The notes beneath the pieces are model-generated. The model did not search any database, was not told the DNA's origin, and saw only the letters and a program-made list of their open reading frames with translations. Shown here piece by piece: positions 1 to 8,279 of a stretch of 64,000 nucleotides of DNA. The position numbers were made by a program, and so were the translations under genes. Positions within the stretch are counted from its first letter, which is position 1; every line of letters starts with the position of its first letter. Origin of the DNA: Marivirga sericea (GTDB lineage: Bacteria; Bacteroidota; Bacteroidia; Cytophagales; Cyclobacteriaceae); the NCBI RefSeq assembly GCF_900177665.1, contig NZ_FXAW01000003.1, positions 150,655 to 214,654 of the forward strand, read 5' to 3'.

Positions 1-573
1 AAAGCCAATGAAAGTGGTGCACTCTCTCAAAGATTAGCAAGAAGAGCTGCTTGCAGTCTTTTGATTATTCCGGAAGGTACAACTCCAAAAATGGATAAAA
101 TATTGGTGCCAAGTGATTTTTCAGAGCATTCTAAATTGGCATTGGAAGAAGCGATCAATATTGCCCAGCTTAATGAAAATTCTACTGAAATTACGGTTCA
201 GAATGTATTTACTGTACCCACTGGCTATCATTACACAGGCAAGACTTTCGAGGAATTCACAGAGGTTATGAAGAAGAATGCGGTGAAGAACTATAAGAAA
301 TTCATCAGTAAAATTGACACAAAAGATATTAAGTTAAAGGCAGTTTATTCGCAAGATACCAACGAAGATGTAACCACTGACATGCTTGATAAAGCCCATG
401 AGATTAAAGCAAACGCCATCATTGTGGGGGCAAAAGGGCGCACCGCTACCACTGCCTTCTTCTTAGGAAGCATTGCTGAAAGATTAATTCAATTAGATAG
501 TGACATTCCGTTAATGATTGTGAGGCCAAAAGGAAAAAATGCTGGCTTTTTAGAGTTTTTGAAGGAATTATAG
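1..573 (+). CDS. Tandem universal stress protein, 5' end cut by the window edge
   Basis: The frame is open from base 1, so the gene starts before the window. The first 30 or so codons read like the tail of one UspA domain (SQRLARRAACSLLIIPEG), and a second UspA domain begins at MDKILVPSDFS (base 91). The second domain ends with the nucleotide-binding pattern G-2x-G-9x-G-S (GAKG then GS in FFLGSIAERL), which is typical of ATP-binding Usp proteins. Proteins with two Usp domains are common in Bacteroidota and are cytoplasmic stress proteins of loosely defined function. The ATG at 91 is not the natural start because the coding frame continues upstream of it. A small membrane-protein gene follows 3 bases after the stop. 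Confidence 0.85.
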   Translation, partial: KANESGALSQRLARRAACSLLIIPEGTTPKMDKILVPSDFSEHSKLALEEAINIAQLNENSTEITVQNVFTVPTGYHYTGKTFEEFTEVMKKNAVKNYKKFISKIDTKDIKLKAVYSQDTNEDVTTDMLDKAHEIKANAIIVGAKGRTATTAFFLGSIAERLIQLDSDIPLMIVRPKGKNAGFLEFLKEL

Positions 574-576
574 CCG

Positions 577-753
577 ATGCGTAAAACCGTTGAAAAATTT
601 TATGGATGGCTTTTTGCCGATAAAGATAGTGATGAGGAAGTTCCTTATGCCAATAAGCGTTTTATGTTCTGGTTTTCTATTATCAGTTTTGCTGTAGTAC
701 TATTTTTCATCATAAAAGATGTCGTTAAAAATATTCAAAACGTGCAACCCTAA
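577..753 (+). CDS. Small single-pass membrane protein, 58 aa, coupled to xseA
   Basis: A 58-codon frame starts with ATG at 577 and ends with TAA at 751-753, whose last A is the first base of the xseA ATG (TAATG overlap). The protein has a polar N-terminal half (FADKDSDEEVPYANKR) and one hydrophobic segment at about residues 29-46 (MFWFSIISFAVVLFFIIK), so a single transmembrane helix is likely. Its tight fit between the usp gene and xseA and the start/stop overlap support translation. I do not recognise the family. It is not XseB, the usual small subunit of exonuclease VII, which is soluble and has no membrane segment. Confidence 0.7.
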   Translation: MRKTVEKFYGWLFADKDSDEEVPYANKRFMFWFSIISFAVVLFFIIKDVVKNIQNVQP

Positions 754-1994
754 TGCAGCACATTTCACTTACAGATCTCAATTTATTAATCAAAGACACA
801 CTCAATACCCAATTGGAACCTTCCTATTGGGTGGTTGCTGAAATTGGGGAATTAAGAGAAGCTAGAAATGGTCATTGCTATTTGGAATTTGTTGAGAAAG
901 ATGAGGAAAGCAATCAGTTACTATCAAAAAGTAGGGCTACAATTTGGTCATACAGCTACAGAAGCATCAGCGCTTGGTTTCAATCAGTAACAGGGGAAAA
1001 CCTAAAAGCAGGAATGACGGTTTTGGCCAACGTTCAAATACAATTTCATGAGGTTTATGGTCTAAGCCTGAATGTAAAAGATATTGATCCTAATTTCACT
1101 TTAGGGGAAAGAGCGAGAAAAAAGCAAGAAATTATAGCTCAGCTAAAGGAAGATGGTGTTTTTGAGATGAATAAAAGTCATCCTCTGCCTCTAGTCCCAC
1201 AAAATATTGCCATCATTAGTGCTGAATCAGCCGCGGGCTACGGTGACTTTATGAATCAAATTTTAGATAATGAATATCGTTATAAACTGAACAGTAAGCT
1301 TTTTGTCGCTACGATGCAAGGAGAGAAAGCTGCAGCAACTATCATTGAAGCTTTACATCAAATCCACCGGCAAGTGGAAAATTTTGATGCAGTAGTTTTG
1401 ATTCGAGGTGGTGGCGCTCAAGTAGATTTAGACTGTTTTGATAATTATGAATTAGCTGCTCATATTGCTCAATTTCCAGTTCCTATTTTTACAGGCATTG
1501 GTCATGAGCGAGACGAAACTATTTGTGATTTAGTGGCACATACCAAATTAAAAACACCAACGGCCGTAGCAGAATTCCTAATAAGGGGTATTCGGATTTA
1601 TGAGGAAAAAATAAACCTAGCAACTCAAAATATTCTTTCCTACCTCAACCAAAAAATAGAAAGAGAGCAACACAGGATAAATGACCTTAAGCACTCTATG
1701 CGATATGCTTTAAAAAAGCATATTAATAAAGCAGAAAATCAGTTAGATCGCTATCAACAAAAGATGCAGTATGGAATTCGTACTAGCTTTCAAAATACTC
1801 ACCAAAAGTTAGAGATTTACGAAAAGACCTTGGATTTAATAAACCCTAAGAATGTCTTCAAGAAAGGCTATTCTTACACCAGCTTGAATGGCAAAAGTGT
1901 AGAAGGACAAAAACTAAACAGAGGAGATGAAATAAAAACTATCACTGCGAGAAAAGAGATTATAAGTAAGGTTGAATCTACCACCAAAAAATAA
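753..1994 (+). CDS. xseA: Exodeoxyribonuclease VII large subunit
   Basis: Cytoplasmic nuclease subunit that, with XseB, degrades single-stranded DNA to oligonucleotides. The 413-residue protein has the N-terminal OB-fold (SYWVVAEIGELREARNGHCYLEF) and the catalytic core with the conserved RGGG motif (VLIRGGGAQVDLDCFDN), the GHERDET segment and TPTAVAEFLI, followed by a long coiled coil and a short C-terminal part with KGYSYT. Length and motif order fit full-length XseA. The start overlaps the stop of the preceding small gene, suggesting translational coupling. No xseB follows, so the small subunit must be elsewhere. Confidence 0.93.
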   Translation: MQHISLTDLNLLIKDTLNTQLEPSYWVVAEIGELREARNGHCYLEFVEKDEESNQLLSKSRATIWSYSYRSISAWFQSVTGENLKAGMTVLANVQIQFHEVYGLSLNVKDIDPNFTLGERARKKQEIIAQLKEDGVFEMNKSHPLPLVPQNIAIISAESAAGYGDFMNQILDNEYRYKLNSKLFVATMQGEKAAATIIEALHQIHRQVENFDAVVLIRGGGAQVDLDCFDNYELAAHIAQFPVPIFTGIGHERDETICDLVAHTKLKTPTAVAEFLIRGIRIYEEKINLATQNILSYLNQKIEREQHRINDLKHSMRYALKKHINKAENQLDRYQQKMQYGIRTSFQNTHQKLEIYEKTLDLINPKNVFKKGYSYTSLNGKSVEGQKLNRGDEIKTITARKEIISKVESTTKK

Positions 1995-2047
1995 TAATAG
2001 ATTCTGTGGATACAGCAGTAAAGAGCTTAAAAATTCGTAGAATTCAA

Positions 2048-2830
2048 TTATCTTCCATAGCCTTCCATTATGCCCAGTCCAAACAGGGCAAAATCATATT
2101 TCACAGGATCCTTTGGGTCCATTTTCCTTAAGCCTTGAGTCAATTCTTCTGCTGTTTGCCAATCCGTTTGTTTTCTTTGGATTAATCCTAGTACTCGAGC
2201 CACTCTATCTACATGTAAATCGCACGGACAAATTAAATCAGCAGATTTTATTTGATTCCAAATACCAAAATCCACACCTCTATCATCTTTTCTTACCATC
2301 CACCGTAAAAACATGTTAATTCTTTTGCAAGCGGACTTTCTTTCAGGTGTAGCAATATGCTTGCGAGTTCTTGGAGGCGCTAACTCTGAGTTAAAAAAGT
2401 AATGGTGAAAAGCTATTAAACTTTCCTTCATAAATCCATTATCTATTGATTTACCTAAAAGAAAGGCTTCTTCTAAGCTATCATGCTTTTGGTAGAACTC
2501 TTTAAAGAAATGAATAAAATAAAGAGTGTCTATATCATTGAAAGTCCTATGTTTAAAATGCATCAAATCATTTAAATCATTTTCGGAATGATTTAAAATA
2601 AACTCATGAGGGCTATTCCCCATCATTATCATAAGTTCTTTACATTTATTGATAATGGTTTTTCGCTGGCCCCAAGCTAAAACTGCTGCAAAGAACCCGG
2701 AAATCTCAATATCTTGCTTTTTGGTGAATAGATGAGGAATACTCACAGGATCATTAGGGATGAAGTCAGACTGATTATATAAATCATACTTTTCATCTAG
2801 CAAGCACTTTACTTCCTCAAAACGCTTCAT
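2048..2830 (-). CDS. TIGR02757/DUF2400 family protein
   Basis: The 260-residue protein matches the TIGR02757 (DUF2400) family of Bacteroidota: EISGFFAAVLAWGQRKTI near the N-terminus, a central RKHIATP...CKRINMFLRWMVRKD block, and CPCDLHVDRVARVLGL followed by a DPKDPVKYDFALFGLG ending. The CDxHxxRVxRxLGL pattern recalls helix-hairpin-helix DNA glycosylase-like folds, but the biochemical role is not established. It starts 2 bases after the stop of the upstream LysM gene on the same strand, so the two are probably co-transcribed. It converges with xseA. Confidence 0.85.
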   Translation of the reverse strand: MKRFEEVKCLLDEKYDLYNQSDFIPNDPVSIPHLFTKKQDIEISGFFAAVLAWGQRKTIINKCKELMIMMGNSPHEFILNHSENDLNDLMHFKHRTFNDIDTLYFIHFFKEFYQKHDSLEEAFLLGKSIDNGFMKESLIAFHHYFFNSELAPPRTRKHIATPERKSACKRINMFLRWMVRKDDRGVDFGIWNQIKSADLICPCDLHVDRVARVLGLIQRKQTDWQTAEELTQGLRKMDPKDPVKYDFALFGLGIMEGYGR

Positions 2831-2832
2831 TA

Positions 2833-4326
2833 TTAATCCTTCAAAGGAAGGTAACTAATTTCAACTGGGAATTTATAATCCACTCCACCCAACTTTTCGA
2901 AGGCCTTTTTTGAAATTCTTATGATTACCTTTTTGTCCACTCCTGTATTTGGAAGCTTACCTAAAACACGTACAAATACTATTTGATCATTCAAGTCATT
3001 CCTTACTTGCATGATGGTACCAATTTTAGCAGTTCTATGCAAGGCTAGATATTTTTCTGTGCCTTCTGATCCTTCTATTACTTCTGCAACACCATTTTCC
3101 TTGATCTTATCTATCTTAGGCATATCATCCTCTTCAACTGTAAAATAGGCTTTAGTATCTTGCTTTTGAGGATTTTCTGTAAGCTTAGAAGCTGGCCTTT
3201 CAAAGGTAGCATCTTCAACTTTATCTTCTTCAATTTCGACATCTGCCATGAGAGCATCTGGATTCTGTACATATAACTTTTGGCCTAAACTTAATTGATA
3301 ACTATCCAAACTATTCCATTTTCTTAGATCCTCAACTTCAACCTTATATCTCTCTGATAAGCTGTACAAAGTTTCCCCAGATTCCACTGTGTGTATCCTT
3401 GATCCATCAACTTCATCAGCCATTTTTTCCTTTTTTGAATTTATATCAGCTGATTTTTCTTCTTCTATTTCAGGCGCAACAATTTTAACAACCTCTCCAC
3501 CAACAAAAGGATCACTGAACTTATTCCATTCCTTTAGTTTTGACTCTTTCAAACCGTACATATTCGCTATTTTCTGATAAGTTTCACCTTTTTTAGCATT
3601 ATGAAAGGTCTGCACGCTTGGAGCTTGATATTGAGCCTTTGGCTTTTCCTCTTTCTTTTTCTTAGTGGTTTCTGCTTTTACTATCAATTTCTGTCCAACT
3701 GCAATATTGTTGTCTTTCAAGTTATTTAACTCAATTATTTTACTTTGCGTAACTCCGTATTGCTTGGAAATACTATAAATAGTTTCTCCCATGTCTACAG
3801 TATGCACAATTTCTTTCTTATTATCGGTTTTTTCCGCAGGATCTTTTTCTTTTTTCATGGCGATTGATTCACCTGATCGGCTCACCCAGAGTTTTTGACC
3901 AATATCTAAATTAGTCGATTGAAGATCATTCCAATTCATGATTTCATCTTGAGTAATATCATATTGTTTTGATATAGAGTAGATAGTTTCTCCTGCCTCT
4001 ACTGTATGCTGCTTCCCTTTGGCTGAAGGAGTTGAAACCTCTGACATTGTATATTCTTCTTTTTTATAGGGAATGAGGAGCTCGCGTCCAATTTGATCAA
4101 TTTTATACCCATCTTTCTCCTGTGGGTTCACTTCTTGGATTTCTGACACAGAAACATGATAGCGCTTACCTAAAGAATAGAGAGTTTCTTTAGGCTCAAG
4201 TTTATGAATAATATATTTTACCCCATCTATGACTTTTACACCAACAGAATCAACAACTGTAGCATTTGCATTGATTGACGCAGTAATTATGATAAATAAA
4301 CTGATAAATAAAATTCTGATTTTCAT
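2833..4326 (-). CDS. Secreted protein with five LysM domains and an RlpA-like C-terminal domain
   Basis: I start at the ATG at 4326 (MKIRILFISLFIIITASINANA), which gives a clean signal peptide; an upstream in-frame ATG would add 27 residues without signal-like order. Five LysM modules follow, each with a GETIYSIS-type core and a closing GQKLxV: they begin at HKLEPKET, HTVEAGET, HTVDMGET, HNAKKGET and HTVESGET. LysM domains bind peptidoglycan glycan chains. The C-terminal 90 residues (ALHRTAKIGTIMQVRNDLN through FPVEISYLP) resemble the double-psi beta-barrel found in RlpA-like proteins. The protein is probably periplasmic and cell-wall associated. Acidic and Lys-rich linkers join the domains. 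Confidence 0.85.
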   Translation of the reverse strand: MKIRILFISLFIIITASINANATVVDSVGVKVIDGVKYIIHKLEPKETLYSLGKRYHVSVSEIQEVNPQEKDGYKIDQIGRELLIPYKKEEYTMSEVSTPSAKGKQHTVEAGETIYSISKQYDITQDEIMNWNDLQSTNLDIGQKLWVSRSGESIAMKKEKDPAEKTDNKKEIVHTVDMGETIYSISKQYGVTQSKIIELNNLKDNNIAVGQKLIVKAETTKKKKEEKPKAQYQAPSVQTFHNAKKGETYQKIANMYGLKESKLKEWNKFSDPFVGGEVVKIVAPEIEEEKSADINSKKEKMADEVDGSRIHTVESGETLYSLSERYKVEVEDLRKWNSLDSYQLSLGQKLYVQNPDALMADVEIEEDKVEDATFERPASKLTENPQKQDTKAYFTVEEDDMPKIDKIKENGVAEVIEGSEGTEKYLALHRTAKIGTIMQVRNDLNDQIVFVRVLGKLPNTGVDKKVIIRISKKAFEKLGGVDYKFPVEISYLPLKD

Positions 4327-4646
4327 GCTTCTTAAGGTATCCGATTGCAGTACAAAAATGGTTATTATGTAATGATAAGTAAAATAAAACAGAGTTTTAA
4401 TTATCAAATCAATAAAGAAAACGTGTAATTAATTTACGGATTATAAATTAAGGTGTTTAAAAAACTTATCTCTGAGTATTCTTTAGGAAATTACACTTTC
4501 ATGCGGCACATAAAAGTTAGTTAAGGTGATAGGGTTTTGTACTAAATCAAAAATGAAAAATATCTTTCTAGAAAATCTTAAAATGTCGTAGTATATTATT
4601 GTTGCTTAAATAGTAATCTCTTAAATTGAATGCATAATTTCTATAC
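4327..4646. other. Divergent intergenic region (320 bases), no gene seen
   Basis: AT-rich spacer between the divergent LysM and NfeD-type genes. It must carry promoters for both. Near-matches to the Bacteroidota -7 element occur (TATCTTTC at about 4560), but none is convincing together with a -33 TTG. I see no RNA gene, repeat or conserved reading frame in it. Confidence 0.5.
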
Positions 4647-5993
4647 ATGAAAAAAACCATCTTCATTTTACTGTTTCTAGGAATATTTAAAATTCCGCTT
4701 TTTGCTGATTCAACAGATGCAAAGCAAGAAGTCTTCATCATGGAGATCAAGGATCAAATCGATGCTAGGACCAAGAGATATGTTGATTTAGCTCTTCAAG
4801 AAGCAAAAGATCGGAATTCCAGTCATATCTTAATTGAAATGAATACTTATGGTGGTGCACTTTATGATGCGGACGAAATTCGTTCTGCTATCTTAAATTT
4901 AGACGTCCCTGTTTATGTTTTTATAGATAATAATGCAGCTTCAGCAGGTGCCCTGATTTCGATTGCTTGCGATAGCATTTTCATGGCTCCAGGAGGTAGC
5001 ATTGGAGCAGCAACTGTAGTAAATCAAACTGGCGAAGCAGCTCCTGACAAGTATCAATCCTATATGCGATCAATTATGCGATCTACTGCTGAAGCTTCAG
5101 GTAGAGACCCTAGAATTGCTGAGGCTATGGTAGATGAAAAAATTGAAATAGAAGGAATCTCTGAAGCAGGAGAGGTCATTACATTTTCAACATCTGAAGC
5201 CATAAAACACGGGTTTTGCGAGGGAGAAGTAAATACTACCAATGAATTACTCACTCGTCTAAATTTAGATATTAATAAAGCATATCGCTATGAAGTCAGT
5301 AATACTGAAGCCATAATCTCTTTTTTCATCAATCCATTCATCAGCGGCATTTTAATTCTAATAATAATTGGAGGGATCTATTTTGAATTGCAAACTCCAG
5401 GTGTTGGCTTCCCTATTATGGCTTCTATCATTGCCTTGGTTCTTTATTTAGTGCCCTATTATCTAAATGGATTAGCGGAAAATTGGGAAATTTTGGCATT
5501 TATAATTGGCTTAATATTAATTGCTATCGAAGTTTTTATTATACCCGGATTCGGGATTTTTGGTATTCTAGGATTGATCCTCTCCTTAGGTTCATTGGTT
5601 TTTATGATGTTGAATAACGAAGTATTCGATTTCGAATTTGTACCGAGCGAAAATATTACTAGAGCATTACTCACTACCTTAACCGGGTTGTTCGGAAGTA
5701 TAATCCTGATGTTTTTTGGTGGAGTCCGATTAACAAATAGTGATTTTTTCAAAAGAGTAGCTCTGCAAGGAGTTCAAGCAAGTACAGAAGGTTATTCGTC
5801 AAGATTCATTAAAGCGGGTTTAGCTGGAAAAACAGGCACTGTATTTTCGGTTTTGAGACCAAGCGGAAAAGTAGAAATCGAAGGAGAGTTGTATGATGCA
5901 AATACACGAGGAGAATATTTAGACCAAGGAGAAAAAATAGTGGTAGTTGACGAAAGTGGAACAAGTTTAAAGGTAAAAAAAGCTGATAACTAA
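4647..5993 (+). CDS. NfeD-family membrane-bound ClpP-class serine protease
   Basis: 448 residues: signal peptide (MKKTIFILLFLGIFKIPLFA), a ClpP-class protease domain, about four to five membrane helices (roughly residues 225-365) and a C-terminal NfeD OB-fold (KTGTVFSVLRPSGKVEIEG). The catalytic serine is Ser99 in NNAASAGALISIACD and the probable partner lysine is Lys135 in APDKYQSYMRS, matching the Ser/Lys dyad of the 1510-N protease type. Long-form NfeD proteins partner with flotillin/stomatin membrane proteins, but no such gene is adjacent here. First gene of an operon with kdsB and a flavin enzyme. Confidence 0.88.
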   Translation: MKKTIFILLFLGIFKIPLFADSTDAKQEVFIMEIKDQIDARTKRYVDLALQEAKDRNSSHILIEMNTYGGALYDADEIRSAILNLDVPVYVFIDNNAASAGALISIACDSIFMAPGGSIGAATVVNQTGEAAPDKYQSYMRSIMRSTAEASGRDPRIAEAMVDEKIEIEGISEAGEVITFSTSEAIKHGFCEGEVNTTNELLTRLNLDINKAYRYEVSNTEAIISFFINPFISGILILIIIGGIYFELQTPGVGFPIMASIIALVLYLVPYYLNGLAENWEILAFIIGLILIAIEVFIIPGFGIFGILGLILSLGSLVFMMLNNEVFDFEFVPSENITRALLTTLTGLFGSIILMFFGGVRLTNSDFFKRVALQGVQASTEGYSSRFIKAGLAGKTGTVFSVLRPSGKVEIEGELYDANTRGEYLDQGEKIVVVDESGTSLKVKKADN

Positions 5994-5999
5994 TAAAAT

Positions 6000-6740
6000 A
6001 TGGACATAATAGGAATTATCCCAGCGCGATATGCCTCAACCAGATTCCCGGGAAAACCTTTAGTGGATATAGCTGGGAAAACTATGATACAAAGGGTAGT
6101 TGAGCAATGTAAAAAAAGTAGCGCACTGAAAAAGGTGATAGTAGCCACTGATGATGACCGTATATTTGATCATGTCAAAGGATTGGGTCATGAAGTTTAT
6201 ATGACCAGCTCTGAACATAAAAACGGTACTGAAAGATGTCATGAAGCTTTAAAATTAGACGGAGGCAACTACGACTTTGTTATTAATATTCAAGGTGATG
6301 AACCCTTTATTGATCCAGAGCAAATTGCACTACTATCAAGCGTTCTCAATCGAAAGACAGAAATTGCTACCTTAATTAAAAACATTGATGATTTGGAGGA
6401 TTTACAAAATCCTAATGTTATTAAAGCACTTAAAGCCGATAGTGGGTTAGCTCTGTATTTCTCTCGTTCTCCCATTCCTCACATGCGTAATATTCCTACA
6501 GAAGATTGGATGAAAAGCCATCAACATTATAAACATATTGGGATTTATGCTTATCGTGTTGACATTTTGGCGAAATTGGTTACGCTATCTCCTACACCGT
6601 TGGAACTAGCTGAGTCGTTGGAACAACTACGCTGGATCGAAAATGGTTATAGAATCAGAACAGCTATTACCCCTATTGAAACAATAGGAATTGACGCCCC
6701 TGATGATCTGGAAAAGGCTTTGAAAGAAATGCAACTATGA
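6000..6740 (+). CDS. kdsB: 3-deoxy-manno-octulosonate cytidylyltransferase (CMP-KDO synthetase)
   Basis: Activates KDO with CTP for lipopolysaccharide inner-core synthesis in the cytoplasm. The 246-residue protein has the family N-terminus IIPARYASTRFPGKPL, the DDDRI and NGTERCHEA segments, the NIQGDEPFI metal/nucleotide motif, and the C-terminal HKHIGIYAYR-like block (HYKHIGIYAYRVDIL) with LELAESLEQLRWIENGY. Length is normal. The gene lies 6 bases after the NfeD gene and overlaps the next gene by 4 bases (ATGA), so all three are probably one transcript. Confidence 0.96.
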   Translation: MDIIGIIPARYASTRFPGKPLVDIAGKTMIQRVVEQCKKSSALKKVIVATDDDRIFDHVKGLGHEVYMTSSEHKNGTERCHEALKLDGGNYDFVINIQGDEPFIDPEQIALLSSVLNRKTEIATLIKNIDDLEDLQNPNVIKALKADSGLALYFSRSPIPHMRNIPTEDWMKSHQHYKHIGIYAYRVDILAKLVTLSPTPLELAESLEQLRWIENGYRIRTAITPIETIGIDAPDDLEKALKEMQL

Positions 6741-7417
6741 AAGAGAAGTTAATTAATGGGCACTCACACATTCAATTAAAATTTGATCATGCTGATATTG
6801 AAACGCTTCTAGTTAGAAGTGAAGATTTCTACTTATCCATGAATAAAAGGAGGTCTGTTCGCGAATTTTCAGATCATAACATCCCTCAAGAGGTAATCGA
6901 AAATATTGTCAAAACTGCCTCAACAGCTCCATCTGGAGCTCATAAGCAACCTTGGACATTTTGTATTATTTCCAATCCTGATCTAAAAAAGAAAATCAGA
7001 GAAGCCGCTGAAAAAGAAGAATATGAAAGCTATCAAAACCGCATGAGTGATCAGTGGTTAAAAGATCTAGAACCTATTGGGACAGATTGGGAAAAACCAT
7101 TTCTGGAAACTGTCCCTTATATTATAGTGGTCTTTAAAAAGATTTATGATGAAGAGGAAGGTCAAAAAAAGACAAATTATTATGTAAACGAGTCTGTGGG
7201 AATTGCTTGTGGATTCTTGATTTCTGCAATACATCAAGCCGGGCTAGCAACTTTGACTCATACGCCTAGCCCCATGAATTTTTTATCTGAAATTTTGGGA
7301 AGGCCAAAAAATGAACGGCCGTACTTACTACTACCTATAGGTTATCCAGCTGAAGAAACATACGTTCCAAATATAAAAAGAAAAGACTTAAATGAGATAA
7401 GCAAGTTTTACAAGTAA
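6737..7417 (+). CDS. Nitroreductase-superfamily enzyme of the iodotyrosine deiodinase type
   Basis: 226 residues with FMN-binding signatures: RRSVREF (38-44) and APSGAHKQPW (64-73). The middle part matches iodotyrosine deiodinase (IYD): the active-site lid residues Glu, Tyr and Lys that hold the zwitterion of the halotyrosine are present as Glu95, Tyr99 and Lys120 with the spacing I recall for human Glu157/Tyr161/Lys182. The following YYVNESVGIACG and the LGRP..ER..LLLPIGYP stretch also fit IYD. By family, it would remove halogen reductively from mono- or dihalotyrosine; other nitroreductase activities are possible. It lacks the membrane anchor of the mammalian enzyme. Start overlaps kdsB by 4 bases. 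Confidence 0.8.
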   Translation: MKEKLINGHSHIQLKFDHADIETLLVRSEDFYLSMNKRRSVREFSDHNIPQEVIENIVKTASTAPSGAHKQPWTFCIISNPDLKKKIREAAEKEEYESYQNRMSDQWLKDLEPIGTDWEKPFLETVPYIIVVFKKIYDEEEGQKKTNYYVNESVGIACGFLISAIHQAGLATLTHTPSPMNFLSEILGRPKNERPYLLLPIGYPAEETYVPNIKRKDLNEISKFYK

Positions 7418-7422
7418 TAGGA

Positions 7423-7842
7423 CTAAATCGTTATTTTTTGTTCTCCCTCTACGAGTATAATATGGCAACAGTCTTTACCAATGACCATTTTATGCTCTAC
7501 TATTTTCGAGCCATTCTTAATTCCAATAAAAGTCACTACTTTACCCTCAAAATCTACACTATCCATTTCTCCATCGGTGGCAACAGGATAATTCCCCTCC
7601 TCTAATTGGGTTAGTTCTTCATCAATTGTGACATTAAAATCACTGAATTCTGTGTAATAGCTATCTAATTGAACTGGACTACCAGATTGGTCGACAATTT
7701 GTAATTTCAAGACTCGAAATTCCATAGTGCAGATTACATCTGGTGGGCATGGGTTCTCTTTGGAGTCCACGGAAGTAGAATTTTGGTCTTGACAAGTAGC
7801 TGCCAATGAAAAAAAGCAGAATATTAAAAATAGATTTTTCAT
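7423..7842 (-). CDS. Small lipoprotein with DCCH motif, copy 2
   Basis: 139 residues with a lipoprotein signal (MKNLFLIFCFFSLAATC). It is a paralogue of the next gene upstream: both share a Cys-rich start (CPPDVICTMEFR / CTEEFK), the D-G-PV-LD-YT pattern, a conserved VEHxMVIGxDCCHxxLxEG block and a similar length. The invariant CCH could bind a metal or form a disulfide, but that is inference. I do not recognise a named family. It is the last gene of the hisH-A-F-IE strand run, 2 bases beyond its sister gene, and converges with the IYD-like gene. Confidence 0.75.
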   Translation of the reverse strand: MKNLFLIFCFFSLAATCQDQNSTSVDSKENPCPPDVICTMEFRVLKLQIVDQSGSPVQLDSYYTEFSDFNVTIDEELTQLEEGNYPVATDGEMDSVDFEGKVVTFIGIKNGSKIVEHKMVIGKDCCHIILVEGEQKITI

Positions 7843-7844
7843 AC

Positions 7845-8261
7845 CTAATCAATTAAAATTTTATCGGCTCCTTCTAACAACTGTACATGGCAACAATCAT
7901 GTCCGATCACCATTTGATGCTCTACTACGTTTTTACCATTTATTTCCCCAACGAAAATAAAAACCGTTCCTTCACTTTCTAATTCTGGTATCTCACTATC
8001 TGTAATTACTGGGTATATCCCTCTGCCTTCTTGAGGATCATTTAATTGAAATTCATATTTTTGCCTAGAGTCTAGGAAAGTATAAAAATCATCTAAAACC
8101 ACAGGGTTTCCGTCCATATCCTTAATCTCTAGAGTGACTGACTTAAATTCTTCTGTGCATATTTTTGATTCAAAATCACAGTCATCCGAATTTTCATCTT
8201 CACACGCCAGCATGGAAACTGAAAATAGAACAATAAAAAAATATAGATAGCTAGATTTCAT
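7845..8261 (-). CDS. Small lipoprotein with DCCH motif, copy 1
   Basis: 138 residues; signal peptide with lipobox (MKSSYLYFFIVLFSVSMLAC), then an acidic linker. Paralogue of the downstream gene at 7423-7842, sharing GNPVVLDDFYT, the EGRGIYPVITD / EGNYPVATD element and NGKNVVEHQMVIGHDCCHVQLLEG. Probably attached to the inner face of the outer membrane or exposed at the surface. It begins 18 bases after hisIE, so it may be transcribed with the histidine genes although nothing suggests a role in that pathway. Function unknown. Confidence 0.75.
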   Translation of the reverse strand: MKSSYLYFFIVLFSVSMLACEDENSDDCDFESKICTEEFKSVTLEIKDMDGNPVVLDDFYTFLDSRQKYEFQLNDPQEGRGIYPVITDSEIPELESEGTVFIFVGEINGKNVVEHQMVIGHDCCHVQLLEGADKILID

Positions 8262-8279
8262 ACTACTACTTTTAATTAA

